DNA of 64,000 bases from Syngnathus acus (Eukaryota; Chordata; Actinopteri; Syngnathiformes; Syngnathidae). A program made the translations under genes and the position numbers. Positions 41,456-49,310 of the stretch are shown here, piece by piece (the stretch's first letter is position 1; the number at the start of each line of letters is the position of its first letter). The stretch covers positions 5,731,001 to 5,795,000 of the forward strand of contig NC_051096.1 of NCBI RefSeq assembly GCF_901709675.1, read 5' to 3'. The notes beneath the pieces are model-generated. The model worked only from the letters and a program-made list of their open reading frames with translations, was not told the DNA's origin and ran no database searches.

Positions 41456-41606
41456 TTAGGATCCATCCGTTGCAAAGTTTCTTTGAACCATTGCAAAGAC
41501 TGAGTTTTTTTTATTTTTTGTATGTGTATTTACAAAGGAACCTTTGTTTGACTTTGAAGAAACCTCTAGGAAGTTTCTTTGATAAGTGCAATCAGGCATT
41601 GGTGTA

Positions 41607-44600
41607 ATGCATGATACTGAGTCTTTCCTGGATCAGCAGAAGCAAGCTCGAGAGTTGGCGACCCCAGAAAACACTCCTCAAGGTGCAAACAACGCCCTCT
41701 CCCCCAACCGCATCACACGTCTCCAGGAGATGGAAGATCTCAGCAACCTCAACAACCGTCTGGCCGTTTACATCGACAACGCCCGTTCCCTGGAAGTGGA
41801 GAACGGCGGCTTGCGTTTGCACATCACTGAATCCGAAACAGAGGTGTCCCGGCAGCTGACGGGCCTGAAGGCCGTTTACGAGATGGAGCTGGCGGATGCC
41901 CGTGCGACTCTGGACTCGGAGGTCAAAGAGCGTGGACATCTGGAGCTGGAGGTGAGCAAGCTGAGGGTGGAATTCAAGGAGATGAAAGCAAGGTGAGGCC
42001 CGGCCATTTTATCAAAAATATGCCAACAACAAAATGGATACTGGATATTAGTGCTGACATAATTGCTTTGCTGCTGGGGCCACACCCCAAGGAAAATCCT
42101 CCTCGTGACTAATTGCAGCTCAACATTGGACTTTCAGTTAACCATCCCATATGTGGGACTCTCGATGGGATCACCGGTGTTTGAGTAATGTTCCAGTTAT
42201 TTATTTTCTTTCTGTGTGTTCGCAATTGTCATGGTGATTGTTCTGGTGTTTTTTTAACTAGGCTGTATGTATTTTTTTGTTAACGCTGATTTCTCCGACT
42301 GCCCGAAAAGGCACCACCGCGATCGGTTAGAAAAGGAGAGAAACGAGAGAAAAGGCAGGTGCGGACATGTAGAAGAGGCGGTTGTGTATGGGAGAGAAGT
42401 GGAAGACGAATTAAACCACCCTGGGAAACCAAAACTTGTCCCTCGTCGTGACTCGGAGCCGCAACACATCAATATAAATAGCACATTTGACTGCGTCGAG
42501 GGTTTCCATGATGTTAGGGTTTACAGAATATCTTCATCGTATGATTATGTTGGAATGTAACCTGTAATAATTTACCTAGCTTGTCCCGTCTTAACAAAAG
42601 TAGTAGAACAAAGTGCTAAGATCTTTTCAACTGATTGACTAGCTGCAGAGGAAGCAATCAAAGTTGCTTTGTTTACACAAAGTCGTAAAAGGCCCCCTGC
42701 TATGCTTTGATCAGCAGGGAAGCGGCTTCACCCCATCCTGTGTTCCCACACCCCCACTTTCAACCCCACTCTGTTTCTCTCAATAAATATGCACCTGATG
42801 AGGCCTGAGTCAGACCTCCATTCGACCATCGCTGTAAGCACAGCTATGAATGGACTCTCCACTTGCAGGTGTCTAAAATGACTTGCTTGTCTCCTGTGTG
42901 GTTCTTGCAAAATAAGTTAGAGTGAGCACCACCCTAACACATGATGTCTCGCCCCATTTAATTGTCCATCCATTTTCCATATTCCCAGTTTATGTGTATA
43001 TCTGTCATCTCAGGAACACGAAGAAAGAATCCGATCTGGCAGGAGCGCTGCAGAAGCTCAAAGACTTGGAAGCCTCGCTGAACTCCAAGAACGCGTCTTT
43101 TGTGACAGCGTTAGGAGAAAAGCGTCGCCTTGAAGCCTTGCTGAACTCCAAGGACGCGTCTTTGACGACAGCGTTAGGAGATAAGCGTCGCCTTGAAGCC
43201 TTGCTGAACTCCAGCGTCGGGTCTTTGACGACAGCGTTAGGAGAAAAGTGTCGCCTTTTAGCCTTGCTGAACTCCAAGGACGCGTCTTTGACGACAGCGT
43301 TAGAAGAAAAGAGTCTCCTTGAGACAGGAAACCGAGATCTGACGACGCAGGTTGCCAAGGTGAATCAAATCACGATTAAATTACCGTGATGATTGTGTTA
43401 AAGTTGTTGCCACGTTTAGCTCGACACCAGCTTGGGAGATGCCCGAAAGCAGCTGCATGATGAGATGCTCAGGAGGGTGGATGGAGAGAATCGCATTCAA
43501 ACCCTTGAAAAGGAGCTGGAATTTCAAAAGAAGCTGCATTCCGAGGTCGGACACGATTATCATCACTATCGCTTATTTAATTAAGGAAAATAAAGCTGAG
43601 TCATTCTCACGTCTCACGTAGGAGTTGCGCGAGGTCAAACGCCGGCACGAGTCTCGCATGGTGGAGTTGGAAAACGCCCGCCAGGAAGATTATGAACCCA
43701 AACAGGCCTTGATGGAGATGCGAAGCCAGCATGAACTTCAAATTAAACTCTACAAGGAGGAGATTGAGAAGATTTACAACTCCAGGGTAAATTGCTGGAA
43801 AATATCGCCTTTTTACCTTCTACGATGGCTGTTGGGTTAAGCTGGAAGGCGCTCGCCAGTCAGCGATTTCACCATTTATCAAAGTCAAAGTCAGCTTTAT
43901 TGTCAATTCCTTCATATGTCAAGACACACAAAGAAACCGAAATTCCGTTTCTTCTATCCCACGGTGATGAGACAAACAAGCAGACGACACAAAATAAAAA
44001 CAAGAAGGCACAAACAATAAATAATAAATAAAAAATAACAAATAAAATGAGCGATGAATAAATAATAAACCAATAACCCAATAAATAAGGGGAGCAAAAC
44101 TGAGCCAGTGTGCATACAGCAGACAGTAAGCATAGCTTATCATTTGGACCTTAGAATCTGTCTCAGCTGCAAAAGTTTAAAAAGTCTGTGTTGACACTAG
44201 CTTGCAGCCCGTGATGCAAAAGTGAAAGATCTGGAGGAGGCTCTGTCTAGAGAGAGGGACACCATGCGTCGCCTCCTCGGGGAGAAAGACCGAGAAATGG
44301 CCGACATTATGGAGCGGATGCAGCAGCAGCTAATGGATGTCAAGCTAGCGATGGATATGGAGATAAGTGCCTACAAGAAGTTGCTTGACCGCGAGGAGGA
44401 GAGGTGTGTGTGGCTTACAAACATACCACAACTTTTCCTCTCATAGCAATTCATGTCTCCACGTTTGTCCGCAGGATACGCTCGACCACGTCGGCCAGCG
44501 GGAAGAGGAAGCGTCCCAACGACACGGACAGCGAGGCTTCGAGCTTCGCCGGAAGCGCTGTGGCTCGTACTCCCATCGCCCAGCAGGCCTCTGCTAGCGG

Positions 44601-45167
44601 GCAGGTCACCGTGGATGAGGTGGACCAGGACGGCAAATATGTCCGACTCAGCAATAAAGCAGATGAGGTCAGTGGATGTGTCACCGTGGAACATCGCACA
44701 TCTTACGAAATTTGCACATTTTCCAGTAACGACTAACCTGTTGAGATCAATTTCAACTATTAGGATCAGAATTTGGAGAACTGGCAGGTGAAGCGCCAGG
44801 TTGGATCTTCTGCTCCCATCGCATTCAAGTTTCCCGCAAAGTTCATCCTAAAGGCCGGCCGGAGAGTCACGGTAATCAATCTTATCTGGAAGATCTCAGA
44901 TACGAGGTGCTCAATATTTCAATGACCTTTACATGCTGATCAGATCTGGGCGGCTGGTGCTGGCGGAAACCACAATCCTCCCTCTGATCTAGTCTGGGAG
45001 ACACAGGTCAACTGGGGAACCGGAGACCAGTTCCAGACTACCTTGATCAACGCTAACGGAGAGGTGACACATCTTTCAAGCGACAAGAAGCAATATTTCT
45101 CTTTTGACGTCCATTTTTCTTCCAGGAAATGGCGGAGGGAAGTCCCTCGCACACATTCGGAAGATGA
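41607..45167 (+). CDS. Divergent, tail-less lamin A paralogue, copy 2
   Basis: Duplicate of lmna. Exons that still have splice sites: 41607-41992, 43014-43359, 43420-43545, 43622-43786, 44201-44403, 44475-44667, 44764-44871, 44944-45063 and 45126 to the stop at 45165-45167. They total 1689 nt, 562 aa, open throughout if exon 5 is skipped. The usual start is TTG (41655); the in-frame ATG at 41607 would have to serve. Changes from copy 1 are all multiples of three: +189 (exon 2 repeat expansion), -6 (exon 4), -18 (exon 6, loss of a DEYQE segment) and -81 (exon 7, keeping GKRKRP). Exon 5 is cut to 24 nt with its acceptor changed from cag to aag and a MITE next to it. A 2-nt deletion in exon 10 then ends the protein after the Ig fold, so there is no CaaX. 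A further in-frame stop exists in exon 11. It may be expressed or a pseudogene. Confidence 0.6.
42148..42475. other. Unidentified insertion/replacement in lamin copy 2 intron 1
   Basis: Intron 1 of copy 1 and copy 2 match up to about 42147 and again from atagcacatttgactgcgtc at about 42478. Between them copy 2 has unrelated sequence. The same stretch is inverted at about 52200-52530 in copy 3 and absent from copy 4, where a deletion covers the site. No coding match is recognised; the end cgtgactcggagccgcaac looks like transposon leader sequence but I cannot name it. Confidence 0.5.
42512..42939 (+). mobile_element. Solo LTR, 428 bp, in lamin copy 2 intron 1
   Basis: Begins tgttagggtt and ends caccctaaca (TG...CA with a short inverted end). 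It is flanked by the 5-bp direct repeat catga at 42507-42511 and 42940-42944. It has an internal AATAAA in tctcaataaatatgc. No internal retroelement genes are present. The identical-length copy is inverted at 51727-52154, and a left-truncated one is at 57416-57812. lmna copy 1 has no insertion here. Confidence 0.85.
43066..43317 (+). repeat. Four 63-bp units inside lamin copy 2 exon 2
   Basis: Units begin at 43066, 43129, 43192 and 43255. Each encodes 21 residues of the type [19 protein letters not shown] plus two. Copy 1 has a single unit at 34127-34189. 21 residues equal three heptads, so the coiled-coil phase is kept. Units differ from one another (for example SSVG in place of SKDA in unit three). 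Confidence 0.95.
43881..44135. mobile_element. AT-rich non-autonomous element beside the broken exon 5, copy 2
   Basis: Starts aaagtcaaagtcagctttat, a sequence common at the ends of dispersed fish repeats, and ends near gtaagcatag. It sits directly after the truncated exon 5. Copy 3 has it at 50534-50788; copy 4 has the same truncated exon without it. Open frames inside it are low-complexity. Confidence 0.7.
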
Positions 45168-46184
45168 TGATGATGATGACATGGTAACATTATAAAAATA
45201 TTGTATAACAATACAATTAAATGGGAATTTTCGAACGCAATCATAACTGCTGGTCAATCATTTGAAAAAATTCAGAGTTTGTTGTTTCCGCAGCAGGTTG
45301 CTCACAGCACCTGCGGGGACAGCGAGTAGAATCTTCGTAGTCGTACAGTTATGTGCGGCTCCTGCGGATTCTCCCCGAACAAGCCCAACAACGGCAGCTT
45401 CCCGCTCCTACCGTACTGGTGGCATCTCAGAGGGTTTGCTGCCTCATTCCTACGTGTTCACGTCGCGAGGTGAGACCATTCCAGACTGGAATCCGAACTG
45501 AGACCTGTCCAATAATGTGAGGCCCTGGATCTTTTGGTCTTCATTTTCCATGCCAATCAATTTATATATTTAGTCAACTTTTATATATATAATTTTTTAC
45601 GACATGCTTATGGTTAGCCACCAGGCAATAAAATATGAACTATAGTTTCATATTGTCAAAAAATTACTTTTTATAGAAGGTAGTTTAGTGACTTTTTTCC
45701 ACAGCTTTTTTGAATAAAATCTGCTCCGACCTGTTGTGAAATTTTCTTTGATTGAAATAAAGTTGTTCTTCTCTAAAAATTATTGAATTCGTCTTTTTTT
45801 GGCGTTATATAAATAATGCATTGATTTAAATTTCTCCCAACTCTCAAAAACGGAACTCCAGACTTTTATATTGAAATTTGAACCACTGTAGCTATTTACT
45901 TTTATTTTGAAACGTAAGTACTGTTTTTGTTCCGGGTCCCCATACCCGGAAGTAGGTCATTTCCACGGAAGCCCGACAGACTCTTTGCGTGTTGTTTTTT
46001 GTAAATTGCATGGCATTTAACCAAAATTTTGCATTCTTAACGGAATATTGGCGTGCATTTGGTGAGTGTCACTAATCTTTCGTCATCTCTGGTTGTCGTC
46101 AAGAATTCAAGACATGCTAACAGTCAGCCATAACTACAAATTGCATGAAGAAGATTTGCTGTTTACCATTGCAGGACCATCTGA

Positions 46185-47212
46185 ATGCTGAGTGTGCGGA
46201 CTCTTTTTGGCATCGGCTTTCTGGTGACCTCACGGGCCGCAGCGGTTTTTGCTCAAACGGGGAAATGCCCACTTTCACCTTCAGCTAACAACCACCAGAA
46301 GAACTGTCACAGTAGCAGACAATTTTCCATCATGGCCCAGAGCATCAAGTACCTTGGGTATGTTTTATAAATACAATTTAAAGTGACGTCTAGTTTTCGT
46401 CATACTTGTATTTGTTCTGCAGACAAGAGGAAGCCCAGCGCATTGACGAGGAGCTCTTCAGTGAGTACGGCTTCAGTGTGGACCAGCTGATGGAGCTCGC
46501 AGGGCTCAGTTGTGCTACCGCCATCACAAGGGTGAACCACAATGTCCTTCCAGAATGATCATAATGTGAATCTAAGCATCTCACGTTTTCCATTGAAGGC
46601 ATATCCACTGAGTTCCTTGGTCAAGCCCAAACCCACAGTGCTGGTTATATGTGGACCCGGCAACAATGGAGGAGACGGCCTGGTCTGTGCTAGACATCTT
46701 AAACTATTTGTAGGTGTCGCCATGCTTGATTTTTGAGGAAGCCATCTTTACAACCATCGAGGAAGTTTCCTTAATGACTTCTCCATCTTCTCTCAGGGTT
46801 ACGAACCCTCCATCCTGTATCCAAAGAGGCCCAACAAACCACTGTTTCAGGGTCTGACCACCCAGTGCCAGAAAATGGAGATCCCATTTCTTACAGAGAT
46901 GCCCGAGGTTTGAACTTGTAACAGTCGAAATTGACTGTGTTTAAATGTGACCTTTTTAATTATTTTTGTTAGGCTCCTGTGATTGACGAGGCCTTCAACC
47001 TGGTGATCGATGCCATCTTCGGCTTCAGTTTTAAGGGGGCGGCGCGAGAGCCTTTTGGTTCCATCATCGATGTCCTGAAGAAGACCACTGTGCCCATTGC
47101 TAGCATCGACATCCCTTCAGGTTCCTTCATCTTTACGTAGCATTTTGCTCATCCACACTGCTTCCAAGTGTGTTTACGTGACTCTTGGATTTATTTTCCA
47201 GGTTGGGATGTG
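46185..47212 (+). pseudogene. naxe: naxe copy 2: exons 1-5 intact, last exon cut by LINE
   Basis: NAD(P)H-hydrate epimerase repairs R-NAD(P)HX, mostly in mitochondria. Exons 46185-46357, 46423-46531, 46599-46709, 46797-46907, 46973-47120 and 47202-47212 join in frame. The N-terminus (MLSVRTLFGIGFLVTSRAAA) resembles a mitochondrial targeting peptide, with a second Met at MAQSIKYLG. Family motifs are intact: [63 protein letters not shown] and ASIDIPSG. After WDV the sequence changes to the 5' end of a LINE, so about 60 C-terminal residues are lost. It lies in the spacer of the inverted repeat. Confidence 0.9.
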
Positions 47213-48690
47213 GAGCCCCCTCCGTGAGTCGTCACCTTATCGTGGTGGAGGGGTTTGCGTGCCCCTATGATCCTAGGAGCCATGTTGTCTGGGGCTTCAT
47301 GCCCCTGGTAGGGTCACCCATGGCAAACGGGTCCTAGGTGAGGGGCCAGACAAAGCACGGCTCATCAGCCCCTTATGATGAAAAAAATTAATGGATCACA
47401 TTTTCCCTCGCCCGGACGCGGGTCACCGGGGCCCCCCTCTGGAGCCAGGCCTGGAGGCGGGGCTCGAAGGCGAGCGTCTGGTGGCCGGGCCTTCACCCAT
47501 GGGGCCCGGCCGGGCTCAGCCCGAAAAGGAAACGTGGGTCCCCCTTCCCATGGGCTCACCACCTGTGGGAGGGGCCAAAGGGGTCGGGTGCATTGCAAGC
47601 TGGGCGGCGGCCAAAGGCAGGGACCTTGGCGGTCTGATCCCCGGCTGCAGAAGCTGGCTCTTGGGACATGGAATGTCACCTCTCTGGCTGGAAAGGAGCC
47701 CGAGCTGGTGTGCGAGGCAGAAAAGTTCCGACTAGATATAGTCGGACTTGCCTCCACGCACAGTTTGGGTTCCGGTACAAGCCCTCTCGAGAGGGGCTGG
47801 ACTCTCTTCCACTCTGGAGTTGCCCACGGTGAGAGGCGTCGAGCAGGTGTGGGTATACTTATTGCCCCCCGGCTGGGCGCCTGCACATTGGGGTTCACCC
47901 CGGTGAACGAGAGGGTAGCCTCCCTCCGCCTTCGGGTGGGGGGACGGGTCCTGACTGTTGTTTGTGTCTATGCACCAAACGGCAGCTCAGAGTACCCACC
48001 CTTCTTGGAGTCCCTGGAGGAAGTGCTGGAGAGCGCTCCTTCTGGGGACTCCGTCGTTCTACTGGGTGACTTCAATGCTCACGTGGGCAATGACAGTGAG
48101 ACCTGGAAGGGCGTGATTGGGAGGAACGGCCCCCCCGATCTGAACCCGAGCGGTGTTCTATTGTTGGACTTCTGTGCTCGACACGGATTTTCAATAATGA
48201 ACACCATGTTCAAACATAAGGGTGTCCATGTGTGCACTTGGCACCAGGACACCCTAGGCCGCAGTTCGATGATCGACTTTGTAGTCGTGTCATCGGATTT
48301 GCGGCCGCATGTTTTGGACACTCGGGCGAAGAGAGGGGCGGAGCTGTCAACTGATCACCACCTGGTGGTGGGTTGGCTCCGATGGTGGGGGAAGATGCCG
48401 GTCCGACCTGGCAGACCCAAACGTTCTGTGAGGGTCTGCTGGGAACGTCTGGCGGAATCCCCTGTCAGGAAGAGCTTCAACTCCCACCTCCGGCAGAGCT
48501 TTTCCCACGTCCCGGGGGAGGCGGGGGACATTGAGTCCGAGTGGACCTTGTTCCGCGCCTCCATTGTTGAGGCGGCCGACCGGAGCTGTGGCCGTAAGGT
48601 CATTGGTGCCTGTCGTGGCGGCAATCCCCAAACCCGCTGGTGGACACCGGCGGTAAGGGATGCCGTCAAGCTGAAGAAGGAGTCCTATGA
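47213..48690 (+). mobile_element. Non-LTR retrotransposon 5' part with AP-type endonuclease
   Basis: Starts at 47213 with gagccccctccgtgagtcg, a typical 5' UTR of a fish LINE. An open frame then runs on + through 47375-48730 (451 codons). The endonuclease blocks are [55 protein letters not shown] and [10 protein letters not shown]. Its fish relatives are often labelled craniofacial development protein 2-like in databases, which is a transposon artefact. The copy is cut before the reverse transcriptase at about 48690, where filler sequence begins. It interrupts naxe copy 2. Confidence 0.88.
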
Positions 48691-48747
48691 GCGTTCAGTA
48701 GTAATCGAAAAGCTGGCGTCCCGCATCTAGGCGACATATGACGTTTA
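48691..48747 (+). other. 57-bp templated filler at LINE / inverted-repeat junction
   Basis: Matches 55581-55636 in the same orientation and 39034-39089 in inverse, with one substitution and a one-base insertion. It sits exactly between the truncated LINE and the first base of the right arm (48748). Confidence 0.9.
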
Positions 48748-49310
48748 CAACAGGTCGGAGCAGATTTTATTCAAAAAAGCTGTGGAAAAAAGTCACTAAA
48801 CTACCTTATATAAAAAGTAATTTTTTGACAATATGAAACTATAGTTCATATTTTATTGCCTGGTGGCTAACCATAAGCATGTCGTAAAAAATTATATATA
48901 TAAAAGTTGACGAAATATATAAATTGATTGGCATGGAAAATGAAGACCAAACGATCCAGGGCCTCACATTATTGGACAGGTCTCAGTTCGGATTCCAGTC
49001 TGGAATGGTCTCACCTCGCGACGTGAACACGTAGGAATGAGGCAGCAAACCCTCTGAGATGCCACCAGTACGGTAGGAGCGGGAAGCTGCCGTTGTTGGG
49101 CTTGTTCGGGGAGAATCCGCAGGAGCCGCACATAACTGTACGACTACGAAGATTCTACTCGCTGTCCCCGCAGGTGCTGTGAGCAACCTGCTGCGGAAAC
49201 AACAAACTCTGAATCTTTTCAAATGATTGACCAGCAGTTATGATTGCGTTAGAAAATTCCCATTTAATTGTATTGTTATACAATATTTTTATAATGTTAC
49301 CATGTCATCA

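Larger units (their letters stand above)
38767..45736 (+). repeat. Left arm of large inverted repeat
   Basis: This arm is the reverse complement of 48748-55903 over nearly its whole length. It carries, in order, unclassified sequence, an L2-like LINE fragment, a SINE and lmna copy 2 with solo LTR and MITE. Edges: agacaagtatattcatgg at 38767 pairs with the end of the right arm near 55903, and ctccgacctgttg ending at 45736 pairs with 48748. Arms differ by point changes and indels (for example exon 5 of the lamin and a 2-bp change in the LINE), so they are not identical copies of one read path. Confidence 0.9.

Noticed and set aside
43066-43317. Regular 63-bp repeats as a CRISPR-like array or minisatellite
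   Set aside because: No spacers, eukaryotic context, and units are coding and in heptad phase inside a lamin exon.
45262-45501. 79-codon frame ([11 protein letters not shown]) repeated after each divergent lamin
   Set aside because: Alternative-frame reading of lamin exon 11; starts inside the intron and crosses its acceptor.
47365-47898. 177-codon frame antisense to the LINE
   Set aside because: Shadow of the GC-rich LINE 5' region on the other strand.
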